Below, piece by piece: positions 35,216 through 42,547 of a DNA stretch of 42,547 nt (position 1 is its first letter; each line of letters begins with the position of its first letter). The stretch is from an uncultured Flavobacteriales bacterium. GTDB taxonomy: Bacteria; Bacteroidota; Bacteroidia; Flavobacteriales_G; Salibacteraceae. A model generated the notes under the pieces. The model was given only the letters and a program-made list of their open reading frames with translations. It had not been told where the DNA came from and did no database searches. Both the position numbers and the translations under genes were made by a program. The stretch lies in the NCBI GenBank assembly GCA_937899835.1, contig CALCCE010000209.1, positions 1 to 42,547 on the forward strand. Direction: 5' to 3'.

Positions 35216-35219
35216 CGCG

Positions 35220-36038
35220 ATGTTTCGGAAGGGAGTACCGTTTCTTGTACTATTTATAGGTCTTTTGTTGGGATTCAGCGCTTGTAGCGAATACAACAAG
35301 GTAGTTAAAGGTACCGACCTTAAAAAAAAGTATGATACTGCTATTGCACTCTACAACGATGGCAAATACTTTAAAGCTTATCCACTTTTCGAAGAATTAG
35401 CAACTATTTACCGGGGAACCGGCCGGGCTGAAAAGGTGTATTACTACTATGCCTTTACCGAATTTGGTTTGGGGCAGATGGATGCCGCCAGCTACCGCTT
35501 CGAAACCTTTTATAAGTCATTCCCCAAAAGCGAATATGCTGAGGAATGTCAGTTTATGAGTGCTTACTGTTTCTACCTCAACAGTCCGAATTACTCATTG
35601 GATCAAACCAGCACCTACCAAGCCATTCAACAACTACAGTTGTTTATAGACCAATATCCCTTGAGCCAACGGGTAGACAGTTGCAACGTATTGGTAGACA
35701 AACTGCGCGGAAAATTGGAGCGTAAAGCTTATGAAACGGCCAAGCTCTACTACAAAACCCAATATTACCGCTCGGCCATTGTGGCTTATGAAAATATGTT
35801 GATTGAGTTTCCCGATTCTGATTACCGGGAAGAATCGACCTTTATGATCTTTAAGGCCAACTACCGTATGGCCATTGGCAGTGTAGAACGCTTAAAATTA
35901 GAGCGCCTGAATACTGCCATGAAAGCTTACGTCAAATTTGTGGATGCATATCCCGAAAGCAAATATATTCGCGAAGCGGAGCAGATGTATGATAATGCCC
36001 TGCGCGAAAAAGAAAAACTGAGTACTCCCAATTCATAA
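35220..36038 (+). CDS. bamD: Outer membrane assembly lipoprotein BamD
   Basis: BamD is the essential lipoprotein of the BAM complex that folds beta-barrel proteins into the outer membrane. The 272-residue protein has a lipoprotein signal with the lipobox FSAC and the modified Cys at 22. It continues with helical TPR-like repeats (YNDGKYFKAYPLFEELATIYRG, YYYAFTEFGLGQMDAASYRFETFYKSFPKSEYAEE is split over two repeats, and IVAYENMLIEFPDSDYREE). This is the YfiO fold and length. It is the first gene of an operon with rpoZ, coaBC and the DUF4835 gene. Confidence 0.92.
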   Translation: MFRKGVPFLVLFIGLLLGFSACSEYNKVVKGTDLKKKYDTAIALYNDGKYFKAYPLFEELATIYRGTGRAEKVYYYYAFTEFGLGQMDAASYRFETFYKSFPKSEYAEECQFMSAYCFYLNSPNYSLDQTSTYQAIQQLQLFIDQYPLSQRVDSCNVLVDKLRGKLERKAYETAKLYYKTQYYRSAIVAYENMLIEFPDSDYREESTFMIFKANYRMAIGSVERLKLERLNTAMKAYVKFVDAYPESKYIREAEQMYDNALREKEKLSTPNS

Positions 36039-36046
36039 TCAACTAT

Positions 36047-36391
36047 ATGGACTTCAAGAAATCTAACGCTCCGGCATCTACCGTAACCCGCAACCTGCGC
36101 AAAATCGATGGCCCCACCGGAAATATTTACGAATCCATCGCCATCATCAGCCGCCGTGCCAACCAAATCAGCAAAACGCTGAAAGAGGAGTTGAGCAACA
36201 AATTGGCTGAGTTTGCTTCTTCGACCGACAACCTGGAAGAAATTTTTGAAAACCGGGAGCAGATCGAGATTTCCAAATTTTACGAGCGCCTGCCCAAACC
36301 ACACTCTGTGGCTACTCAAGAATTTTTGGACGGCCGCATCTACCACCGCAATCCTGCCCGGGAGCAACAAGAGGGAGAAGACAACGCTTAA
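36047..36391 (+). CDS. rpoZ: RNA polymerase omega subunit, Bacteroidota type
   Basis: The 114-residue protein matches the Bacteroidota omega subunit. The core is GNIYESIAIISRRANQISKTLKEELSNKL split around residues 25-52, followed by the FYERLPKPHSVATQEFLDGRIYHR end seen in this phylum. Omega helps assemble and stabilise RNA polymerase. It lies 8 bases after bamD and 12 before coaBC, an order conserved in Bacteroidota. Confidence 0.85.
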   Translation: MDFKKSNAPASTVTRNLRKIDGPTGNIYESIAIISRRANQISKTLKEELSNKLAEFASSTDNLEEIFENREQIEISKFYERLPKPHSVATQEFLDGRIYHRNPAREQQEGEDNA

Positions 36392-36403
36392 TCGCCACTT
36401 GTG

Positions 36404-37609
36404 ATGTTGCGCGGCAAAAAAATCCTGTTGGGGGTAACCGGCAGTATTGCCGCCTACAAAGCAGCTCTGTTGGTGCGCCTGCTGGTAAAAGCCGGTGCTG
36501 AAGTGCAGGTGGTGATGACCCCTGCCGCCAAAGAATTTATAACACCACTGACTTTGGGAACTTTGTCCCGAAGGCCAGTGGTGTCTGCGTATACGGCCGA
36601 TCCCAACAGCGGAGTGTGGAACAATCACGTAGAACTTGGCTTGTGGGGAGACGTGCTTTTGATGGCTCCCGTAACTTCCAACACCCTGGCCAAAATGGCC
36701 AATGGCTTGTGCGACAACGTACTGATGGCCACCTACCAATCGGCACGCTGCCCGGTGTGGGTAGCTCCGGCGATGGACCTCGATATGTTTCAACATCCCG
36801 CTACTCAGGCCAACCTTTCACAATTGCGCCAGTATGGGCACCACATTGTGGAACCCGAAAGTGGGGAACTCGCCAGCGGCTTGGAAGGCAAAGGTCGCAT
36901 GGCGGAGCCCGAACATTTGGTAGCCGATTTGCAAGACTATTTTGCGGAAAATCGCCCTTTGGCCGGTAAAAAAGTGTTGATAACGGCCGGGCCAACCCAC
37001 GAGGCCATTGATCCCGTTCGCTTTATTGGCAACCGGTCGAGCGGCAAAATGGGCGTTGCGCTGGCCGATGAAGCGGCCCGCCGAGGCGCGGAAGTCACGC
37101 TGATTTTGGGGCCGAGCAAAGAACAACCTCAGGAAAACATGCAAGTGCTACGGATACAAAGTGCAGCGGAAATGCACACAGCATGTTTAGAAGCCTTTCC
37201 AAAAACCGATATTGGTATATTGTCGGCTGCGGTGGCCGATTTTCGGCCAGCCCAAGTAGCCCGTCAAAAAATAAAGAAAGCAGCTGGCGAAGTGCCCGAA
37301 ATACTTTTGGAACGCACGGTAGACATTGCCAAAGCCTTAGGGGAGACCAAGCAGCCGCACCAATTGCTGGTAGGCTTCGCCCTGGAAACCCACGATGAGG
37401 AAAGCAACGCCCGTAAAAAAATCATTTCAAAAAACCTCGATTTGATCGTGCTCAACAGCCTTAACGATGCTGGTGCAGGCTTTGGACACGAAACCAACCG
37501 CATCACCTTGATCGATCGGCAAAATAATTCGAAACGATTCGAGTTAAAGACCAAGCACGAGGTGGCGGCCGACATTCTCGATGCCCTTCAAACCCTGAAT
37601 CATGCTTAG
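36404..37609 (+). CDS. coaBC: Bifunctional phosphopantothenoylcysteine decarboxylase / phosphopantothenate-cysteine ligase
   Basis: CoaBC performs two steps of coenzyme A synthesis: joining cysteine to 4'-phosphopantothenate and decarboxylating the product. The 401-residue protein has the flavin-dependent CoaC domain (about 1-180) with GVTGSIAAYKA, the catalytic histidine in NNHVELGLWGD and APVTSNTLAKMANG. The motif usually written PxMNxxM here reads PAMDLDMF, as I recall for many Bacteroidota. The CoaB domain (about 185-401) has TAGPTHEAIDPVRFIGNRSSG split across its start and the AAVADFRP block. A GTG one codon upstream (36401) is possible, but ATG is preferred. It overlaps the next gene by 8 bases. 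Confidence 0.94.
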   Translation: MLRGKKILLGVTGSIAAYKAALLVRLLVKAGAEVQVVMTPAAKEFITPLTLGTLSRRPVVSAYTADPNSGVWNNHVELGLWGDVLLMAPVTSNTLAKMANGLCDNVLMATYQSARCPVWVAPAMDLDMFQHPATQANLSQLRQYGHHIVEPESGELASGLEGKGRMAEPEHLVADLQDYFAENRPLAGKKVLITAGPTHEAIDPVRFIGNRSSGKMGVALADEAARRGAEVTLILGPSKEQPQENMQVLRIQSAAEMHTACLEAFPKTDIGILSAAVADFRPAQVARQKIKKAAGEVPEILLERTVDIAKALGETKQPHQLLVGFALETHDEESNARKKIISKNLDLIVLNSLNDAGAGFGHETNRITLIDRQNNSKRFELKTKHEVAADILDALQTLNHA

Positions 37610-38492
37610 ATCGCTACTGCTTATCGGATGTTTTTTCTTCGCCCTTGCTGCCTCGGCACAGGAACTCAATTGCCAGGTAACGGTGAACTCAAGCCAAATT
37701 GAGGGAAGTGAAAAAACGGTTTTCAATGCCATGGAAACTTCCATTCGCGAGTTCATCAACAACCGCAAGTGGACCTCAGACATCTACCAAATCGACGAGC
37801 GCATTGAGTGCTCTTTCCTCATCAACCTCACCGAACGCTTATCGGCCGATCAATACAAGGCCACGTTGCAAATTCAGGCCCGCCGGCCGGTTTACGGCAC
37901 GGCTTATTATACCACCACTTTCAATCACATCGACAACGATTTTACGTTTCGCTACCTGCAATTCGATGTATTGGACTTTAGCGAAAGCCAATACCTTTCT
38001 AACCTCACTTCGGTTTTGGGTTTTTATGTCTACATGATTTTAGGGACCGACTACGATACCTTTTCTAAAAAGGGTGGTGAGCCCTTCTTTCAAAAAGCCA
38101 TTGATGTGGTGAACAATGCACAAACCGCCAACGATGCCGGTTGGAAAGCGTTTGAATCTACCGACAATCGCTACTGGTTGGTAACCAATTTGGTAGATCC
38201 TCGTTTTGAGTCGCTGCGCATTTGCAGTTATGATTATCACCGACAAGGTTTTGACTTACTGGCCAACAAGTTGGAAGAGGGAAGGGAAAACATTACGGTA
38301 GCTTTGGAGAGTTTGCGCAAACTGCACCGGGCGGTACCCAATTCCCTCAACATGAAGCTGTGGTTTCAAGCCAAAGGAGATGAGATTGTCGACCTGTATT
38401 CTGATGCCAATCCTGAGGAGAAAACCCGCATCATCAATTTGCTAGATCAAATCGATCCGGCCCGAACCAGCAAGTATTCCAAGATCCGCTGA
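37602..38492 (+). CDS. DUF4835 protein, PorD-like (type IX secretion)
   Basis: This 296-residue protein has a signal peptide (cleavage near AASAQE). Its family signature start is ELNCQVTVNSSQI, then RTFINNRKW-like VREFINNRKWTSDIYQIDERIECSF in two parts, and the YLQFDVLDFSESQYLSNLTSVLGFY block. It is the DUF4835 family, called PorD in some type IX secretion literature; I am fairly but not fully sure of that equation. The two sorting-domain proteins in this window would be clients of such a system. It overlaps coaBC by 8 bases, in the conserved order before recN. Confidence 0.82.
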   Translation: MLRSLLLIGCFFFALAASAQELNCQVTVNSSQIEGSEKTVFNAMETSIREFINNRKWTSDIYQIDERIECSFLINLTERLSADQYKATLQIQARRPVYGTAYYTTTFNHIDNDFTFRYLQFDVLDFSESQYLSNLTSVLGFYVYMILGTDYDTFSKKGGEPFFQKAIDVVNNAQTANDAGWKAFESTDNRYWLVTNLVDPRFESLRICSYDYHRQGFDLLANKLEEGRENITVALESLRKLHRAVPNSLNMKLWFQAKGDEIVDLYSDANPEEKTRIINLLDQIDPARTSKYSKIR

Positions 38493-38499
38493 TAGCCTG

Positions 38500-38665
38500 C
38501 GCGCGACCCCCAACCGGGTTTCTTGACTCTGCCGAAAGGCTGACACGTGCGCTCGGCGACCGGCATTGCGATGCTCGACGACCGGAAGGAGCAGTTCCTT
38601 CGACACGATTCCCAACCGGGCTTCTCGACTTCGCTCGAAGTCCGGAAGGGGCCACAATCACCATG
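38500..38665. repeat. GC-rich degenerate REP-like palindromic repeats
   Basis: Two related blocks read CCAACCGGG(T/C)TTCT(T/C)GACT near 38510 and 38614. The second contains a perfect hairpin GACTTCG-CT-CGAAGTC. A GCTCG(G/A)CGACCGG motif is repeated near 38555 and 38577. The segment is more GC-rich than its surroundings and is open in three minus-strand frames at once, which is a composition effect. Similar TCTCGACT...GCTCGA palindromes are scattered in other Bacteroidota genomes. It lies directly after the DUF4835 stop codon. Confidence 0.65.
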
Positions 38666-38890
38666 TCTGGTCCCCGAGCGGACTGCGTCAGCCCACTGGC
38701 TGAGTCGCGGGGCCTGGGATTTCAAACCACCATACTCTTTTGTTCTCCAAAAGATCAATACAAGGATGACCCTTCGATCTCGGTAAGGGATTGAAATTGC
38801 ATAGGCGCTTCCATGTGCGAGAATTTTGGATCATTAATTTTTAAGCGTACAGAGCGATTCATTTCCTGCCTCTGAGTTTCAACATCGAAC
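38666..38890. other. Gene-free region upstream of mazEF
   Basis: Composition changes from GC-rich to AT-rich along this stretch. I see no gene or repeat. The change of base composition marks the left edge of the toxin-antitoxin insert. Confidence 0.4.
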
Positions 38891-38932
38891 TTGTTAATGC
38901 AATTGAGATGTTATAACTTTGTAATAACATCT
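38891..38932 (+). promoter_or_regulatory. Promoter and palindromic operator of the mazEF pair
   Basis: TTG (38891-38893), 20 bases, then TAACTTTG (38914-38921) forms a promoter. A perfect 9-bp inverted repeat, AGATGTTAT (38906-38914) and ATAACATCT (38924-38932), surrounds the -7 box with a 9-base centre. A repressor bound there would block the polymerase, as expected for MazE/MazEF autoregulation. Confidence 0.8.
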
Positions 38933-38941
38933 TAAGATCTA

Positions 38942-39181
38942 ATGAAATCAAGAATTACAAAAATCGGAAACTCAAAAGGGATCATCATTCCTAGTATTCT
39001 GCTCAAGGAGTTTGGGGTAGAAGGAGAGGTAAACCTTGAGGTCAAAGACAGTCAACTGATCATTACCAAGGTTGATCATCCTCGTCAAAAATGGGCAGAG
39101 GCTATCCAAAAAGCGGAACCCTCGGATGAATTGATCGATGATTCAACGAATGATTTCGATGAGGAGGAATGGACTTGGTGA
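38942..39181 (+). CDS. mazE: MazE-type antitoxin (AbrB/SpoVT domain)
   Basis: The 79-residue protein has an AbrB-like swapped-hairpin DNA-binding domain at about 1-45 (ITKIGNSKGIIIPSILLKEF, EVNLEVKDSQLIITKV). An acidic C-terminal tail (about 58-79, ending DFDEEEWTW) would wrap the toxin. MazE neutralises MazF and represses its own operon, and an ideal operator lies on its promoter. The coding sequence is AT-richer than its neighbours. It overlaps the toxin gene by 13 bases. Confidence 0.88.
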   Translation: MKSRITKIGNSKGIIIPSILLKEFGVEGEVNLEVKDSQLIITKVDHPRQKWAEAIQKAEPSDELIDDSTNDFDEEEWTW

Positions 39182-39492
39182 ATCAATTTGAAGTTTTTCT
39201 CATTGGTCTTAACCCAACTAAAAGGTCTGAGATTAAAAAAACAAGACCTTGTGTTGTCATTTCTCCTAATGAATTGAATCATCATTTGAAAACGGTCATC
39301 ATTGTTCCAATGACGACGACTCGAAAAAACTATCCTTTCAGAGTGAAATGTGCTTTTAAGGGAAAGCATGCCGATATTGCATTGGATCAGTTGAGGGCGG
39401 TGGATAAGAGTCGATTGATAAAGAAAATCGGCAAAATAAAACCCACAGAAGCCGAAACGTGTCTGCAAATGCTGCAAGAAATGTTTGCATAG
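39169..39492 (+). CDS. mazF: MazF/PemK-type endoribonuclease toxin
   Basis: MazF cuts mRNA at short sequence motifs and stops growth when the antitoxin is lost. The 107-residue protein has the family blocks LNPTKRSEIKKTRPCVVISP, the TVIIVPMTTT strand with the conserved Thr/Ser, RVKCAFKGKHADIALDQLRAVDK and the ending KIGKIKPTEAETCLQMLQEMF. The usual RGDIW start is QFEVF, a common variant. The ATG at 39169 overlaps the end of mazE, the usual coupling. Being AT-rich and set between conserved neighbours, the pair looks acquired. Confidence 0.9.
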   Translation: MDLVNQFEVFLIGLNPTKRSEIKKTRPCVVISPNELNHHLKTVIIVPMTTTRKNYPFRVKCAFKGKHADIALDQLRAVDKSRLIKKIGKIKPTEAETCLQMLQEMFA

Positions 39493-39582
39493 TTCTCTTT
39501 CCAGGTTTCATCTCCATAAGTTTTCCACACCCGCTCCACAAAGCCGCAGAACTGACTACTTTTAGCCTGCTAAACTGCTGCG

Positions 39583-41238
39583 ATGCTCAAACACCTATTG
39601 GTTCGTCATTTTGCTCTGATCGATCACCTGGAAGTTGATTTTTCGGATGGGCTTACCATCATCACCGGGGAAACCGGTGCAGGAAAGTCGATCTTATTGG
39701 GGGCCTTGGGCCATATCCTTGGCCAGCGGGCCGATAGCAAAAGCGTGCAGGAGGGAGCTAAAAAATGCATTATAGAAGGTGCCTTTGCCATTGAACGCTA
39801 CGCCTTGGAAGGTTTCTTTCGCGAACACGACCTCGATTATGAAGCCGTAACCACGCTTCGGCGAGAGATCACTCCCGCTGGAAAATCGCGGGCCTTCATC
39901 AACGATACGCCGGTGTCGCTGGCGCAAATGAAAGCCTTGGGCAGTCAATTGGTAGACGTACACAGCCAACATCAGAGCCTGCGCCTCAACCGGGCCGAGT
40001 TTCAATTGTCGGTGCTGGACGCTGTGGGAGGCCACCACGGTGTGTTGGCCAACTACAAAGACACTTACCGCCTGTGGCGCAAAGCCAGCCAGGAATTGGA
40101 AGCGTTGGAGGAGGCGCGTAAAACGGCCAAACGCGACCAAGACTATTTGCAATTTCAGCTGGATGAATTGAGCCAGGCGAATTTAGAAGCTAACGACCAG
40201 GACGATTTAGAGGCTGAGCTGATGCAGTTGGAAAACACTGAAGCCATTAAAGGCAACGTGTTTGGCGCGTTGCAAGGTTTGCAACATGCCGATGCCAATG
40301 CCTTGGACATGCTGAACCAATGCCGCCAACTGTTGGAGCAGGTCACGCGTTTTCACCCTACACTCCCGGAATTGGCCCAGCGTTTGCAAAGTGCCGTCAT
40401 TGAACTGGAAGACTTGGGGCAGGAGTTGGAACGCCTGGAAGGAGACCTGGCCCACGACCCGGAACGCATTGCCCTGGTGACCGAGCGCCTCGACTTGCTG
40501 CAGCGCCTGGAAAAGAAACACCTGGTGAGTACCATGGAAGAGTTGCTGCAGCTGCAACAGGAATTGGAGGGTCAACTCTCCGATATCAGCCATTTAGACG
40601 ATCGTCTGGAAGCCTTACAGCAGAAGGTGACCCAACACGAGTTGGCGCTTCAGCGTAAGGCCGACCAATTGCACCAAAAGCGTCAACAAACCATTCCTCA
40701 ATTGGAAGCCGATATCCAACAGCTTCTGGCCTTGCTGGGAATGCCGCATGCCACCCTTCAGGTTCGTCTGGAAGCCTTAGATACCTTCTCGATAAGCGGT
40801 TTCGACAAAATTTCGTTTCATTTCAGTGCCAACCCGGGTGAGCCAGCACGACCTTTGACCGAAGTGGCTTCAGGCGGGGAGCTTTCCCGGCTCATGTTGG
40901 CCATTAAAGCCATAGTAGCTCGTAAAACGGCATTGCCCACCATTATTTTCGACGAGATCGATACTGGTGTTTCCGGTGGTGTAGCCGCCAAAGTGGGCGA
41001 TATTCTAAAAGAAATGGGGCAGAGCATGCAGGTGATGAGCATTACGCACTTGCCACAAATTGCCGGAAAGGGTGCCCAACACCTGAAAGTGAAAAAGGTG
41101 GTGGAGAGCGGAACTACCCGCTCCGATATCGACGTGTTGACCGAGGAAGAACGGGTAGAAGAGATTGCCCGGATGCTCAGCGGCCAGCAAATGACCGATG
41201 CCGCCCTGCGCAACGCCCGAGAGCTTTTGCAAGCCTAA
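39583..41238 (+). CDS. recN: DNA repair ATPase RecN
   Basis: RecN is an SMC-like ATPase for double-strand break repair. The 551-residue protein has an N-terminal ABC head with Walker A GETGAGKS at residues 29-36, the HSQHQSLRL block, and two coiled-coil arms (about 170-385, rich in Leu, Glu, Gln). The C-terminal head carries the signature ASGGELSRLMLAIK, Walker B PTIIFDEIDTGVSGG and the D-loop/His block VMSITHLPQIA. It starts 90 bases after mazF. A TACTTTTA about 25-30 bases upstream may be its -7 box. Confidence 0.95.
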   Translation: MLKHLLVRHFALIDHLEVDFSDGLTIITGETGAGKSILLGALGHILGQRADSKSVQEGAKKCIIEGAFAIERYALEGFFREHDLDYEAVTTLRREITPAGKSRAFINDTPVSLAQMKALGSQLVDVHSQHQSLRLNRAEFQLSVLDAVGGHHGVLANYKDTYRLWRKASQELEALEEARKTAKRDQDYLQFQLDELSQANLEANDQDDLEAELMQLENTEAIKGNVFGALQGLQHADANALDMLNQCRQLLEQVTRFHPTLPELAQRLQSAVIELEDLGQELERLEGDLAHDPERIALVTERLDLLQRLEKKHLVSTMEELLQLQQELEGQLSDISHLDDRLEALQQKVTQHELALQRKADQLHQKRQQTIPQLEADIQQLLALLGMPHATLQVRLEALDTFSISGFDKISFHFSANPGEPARPLTEVASGGELSRLMLAIKAIVARKTALPTIIFDEIDTGVSGGVAAKVGDILKEMGQSMQVMSITHLPQIAGKGAQHLKVKKVVESGTTRSDIDVLTEEERVEEIARMLSGQQMTDAALRNARELLQA

Positions 41239-41257
41239 GGTCGTGTGCCTAAATTGC

Positions 41258-41265
41258 TATATTTG
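41258..41265 (+). promoter_or_regulatory. -7 promoter box of fabI
   Basis: TATATTTG matches TAnnTTTG and lies 26 bases before the fabI ATG. No TTTG is seen at the right distance upstream. Confidence 0.55.
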
Positions 41266-41291
41266 CCCTCCTCAAACCTAAAGAAGCAAAC

Positions 41292-42119
41292 ATGGCCAAC
41301 GATTTGTTGAAAGGAAAAAAAGGAATCATTTTCGGAGCCCTCGATGAGCGTTCCATCGCCTGGAAAGTTGCCGAACGCGCCCACGAAGAAGGGGCACAAT
41401 TCGTGCTCACCAATGCACCCATCGCTTTGCGGATGGGCAAAATCAAAGAATTGGGCGAAAAGTGTGGAGCGGAGATCATTCCGGCAGATGCTACCAACAA
41501 CGAAGACCTGACCCAACTCTTCGAAAAGTCGATGGAGATTTTGGGAGGCAAAGTCGATTTTGTTTTGCATTCCATTGGTATGTCGCCCAACGTGCGCAAG
41601 AAGAAGCATTACACCGATCCCAATTACGATTTTTATCACAAGACCATGGACATTTCGGCCATGTCGCTCCACCGGGTGTTGAGCACTGCCATGAAAGCCG
41701 ATGCCATCAACGAATGGGGATCTGTTGTAGCGCTTACGTATATCGCAGCGCAGCGGGTATTCCCCGATTATAACGATATGGCCGATGCCAAGGCCCTGCT
41801 CGAAAGCATCACGCGTAGTTTTGGTTATCATTACGGTGTGGCCAAAAAAGTGCGGATCAATACCATTAGCCAATCGCCCACCCCAACCACGGCTGGTTCG
41901 GGCGTGAAAGGCTTTGGAGATTTTCTGGCCTATGCCGAGGCTATGTCGCCTTTGGGCAATGCCGATGGCGGTGCGTGTGCCGATTATGTGCTCTCACTTT
42001 TCTCTGACTTGACGCGTTACGTCACCATGCAAAACCTTTTTCACGATGGTGGGTTCTCCTTCACCGGAGTATCGCAAAAAACCATGGAAATGGTAGGCCT
42101 GGGCCAGGACGAAGGGTAA
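41292..42119 (+). CDS. fabI: Enoyl-[acyl-carrier-protein] reductase FabI
   Basis: FabI performs the last reduction in each round of fatty-acid elongation, using NAD(P)H. The 275-residue protein has the FabI nucleotide-binding start KGIIFGALDERSIAWKVA, the LHSIGMSPN strand, and the catalytic motif Tyr160-x6-Lys167 (YNDMADAKALLE) with Tyr150 in front of it. The substrate loop region reads SQSPTPTTAGSGVKGFGDF. Such enzymes are usually the target of triclosan-type inhibitors. The gene stands alone with its own promoter box and terminator. Confidence 0.95.
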   Translation: MANDLLKGKKGIIFGALDERSIAWKVAERAHEEGAQFVLTNAPIALRMGKIKELGEKCGAEIIPADATNNEDLTQLFEKSMEILGGKVDFVLHSIGMSPNVRKKKHYTDPNYDFYHKTMDISAMSLHRVLSTAMKADAINEWGSVVALTYIAAQRVFPDYNDMADAKALLESITRSFGYHYGVAKKVRINTISQSPTPTTAGSGVKGFGDFLAYAEAMSPLGNADGGACADYVLSLFSDLTRYVTMQNLFHDGGFSFTGVSQKTMEMVGLGQDEG

Positions 42120-42146
42120 TACCAGTTACCTAAAAAGCATTGATTG

Positions 42147-42180
42147 AAGAGTGTTTCCGCTTGGGAGACACTCTTTTTTT
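42147..42180 (+). terminator. Rho-independent terminator of fabI
   Basis: AAGAGTGT and ACACTCTT form the base of a stem, extended inward by TTCC/GGGA past one unpaired G, with a GCTT loop. The stem is followed directly by a T tract. It starts 27 bases after the stop codon. The right arm reads TTGGGAGACA, the same core as the hairpin arrays. Confidence 0.88.
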
Positions 42181-42447
42181 GTTTCCCTGCTTCAGGTTTC
42201 GAAGGATTTAGAGATCGACACATCGGAAAAGATGTTCGGTTTTACCACCAAGTAATTTTGGTTATGGGAAGCTGGGGTGGCTCCTTTGTGCAAGGTGTGG
42301 CCACCTGATTCAGTGGCATCGTAAGATCAGGCAACAGAAAGAGAACAGTGTTGAGCCTGCCTCACCGCTAAGTTTTGTACCCCTATTTCAGGATTTACTG
42401 TCTAAAATGGTGAACCAGGAGCAGGACGATAAACCTTATCGTAAGCG
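42181..42447. other. Gene-free region between the fabI terminator and hairpin array 2
   Basis: No gene is seen. GGTGGC and GCCACC near 42277-42306 could form a stem enclosing CCTT/AAGG, a possible nested hairpin. Nothing else is recognisable. Confidence 0.35.
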
Positions 42448-42547
42448 CTGTCTCCCTACGGTTGTTGGGGGAGACAAGCGTTTACCGGTTGTGTTGTCTC
42501 CCAAGTCCCTTTTGGGGAGACAGGATGTCCCATCAATTTTTGTCTCC
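42448..42547. repeat. Tandem hairpin array 2 (same family, runs off the window)
   Basis: Units begin at 42448, 42494 and 42540, exactly 46 bases apart. Unit 1 pairs TGTCTCCC with GGGAGACA across 11 bases. Unit 2 pairs TGTCTCCCAA with TTGGGGAGACA, leaving one G bulged. Unit 3 is cut by the window edge after TTGTCTCC. Units share the asymmetric tail GACAAGC with array 1. Confidence 0.82.

Noticed and set aside
38434-38758. Minus-strand open frames after the DUF4835 gene
   Set aside because: Three frames are open at once over a GC-rich repeat block, which is a composition effect; no protein motif is seen.
38500-39492. Insertion sequence or transposon carrying mazEF
   Set aside because: No transposase, terminal inverted repeats or target duplication could be found around the pair.

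Overview
The window is a stretch of a Bacteroidota chromosome, roughly half GC. Several gene families point there: a type B (gliding-motility-like) and a type A (Por) C-terminal sorting domain for the type IX secretion system, a DUF4835/PorD-like protein, a GWxTD-domain protein, a Bacteroidota-style serine palmitoyltransferase, and the gene order bamD - rpoZ - coaBC - DUF4835 - recN. Promoters of the Bacteroidota type (TTTG or TTG, about 18-22 bases, then TAnnTTTG) can be read in front of many genes. Ribosome binding sites of the AGGAGG type are not evident.

Layout. 1-2476 (minus) is the 5' part of a large LytS-type sensor kinase that runs off the left edge. 2477-3272 is a gene-free region with five 126-127 bp tandem repeats, each carrying a hairpin. 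3273-7844 (minus) is a compact five-gene CDP-sugar operon: rfbF, rfbG, a 3,5-epimerase, a reductase and a His-for-Lys sugar 3-dehydratase. It ends in a clear terminator. Its promoter faces that of a class III aminotransferase across a region with a perfect palindrome. A CoA-binding protein and a tRNA-Ser(UGA) follow, then a GWxTD protein and a family 2 glycosyltransferase.

12916-17700 (minus) looks like one long operon. It reads transketolase N-half, a secreted von Willebrand A protein, transketolase C-half, ECF sigma factor, a single-pass presumed anti-sigma protein and a Spy/CpxP-like periplasmic protein. A 1317-residue secreted repeat protein, a DUF4870 membrane protein and an OmpA-family protein follow. 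Next come ychF, the topoisomerase IV genes parE-parC, a secreted LVIVD-repeat protein, a two-domain VOC protein and a pair of unknown exported proteins (one with a MIDAS-like motif).

33446-33829 is gene-free and holds a tandem array of TTGTCTCCCAA/TTGGGAGACAA hairpins plus the terminator of the serine palmitoyltransferase gene. That gene is divergent from the bamD-rpoZ-coaBC-DUF4835 operon. A mazEF-type toxin-antitoxin pair, with a palindromic operator laid over its promoter, sits between DUF4835 and recN. The window ends with fabI, its terminator and the start of a second hairpin array of the same family.

Most genes are conserved housekeeping or envelope functions: nucleotide-sugar synthesis, sphingolipid and fatty-acid synthesis, outer-membrane assembly and type IX secretion substrates. 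The least explained parts are the hairpin arrays downstream of terminators, the vWA gene inside a split transketolase operon, the cysteine-free dehydratase in a CDP-sugar operon that lacks its usual reductase, and the secreted MIDAS-like pair at 31.6-33.4 kb.
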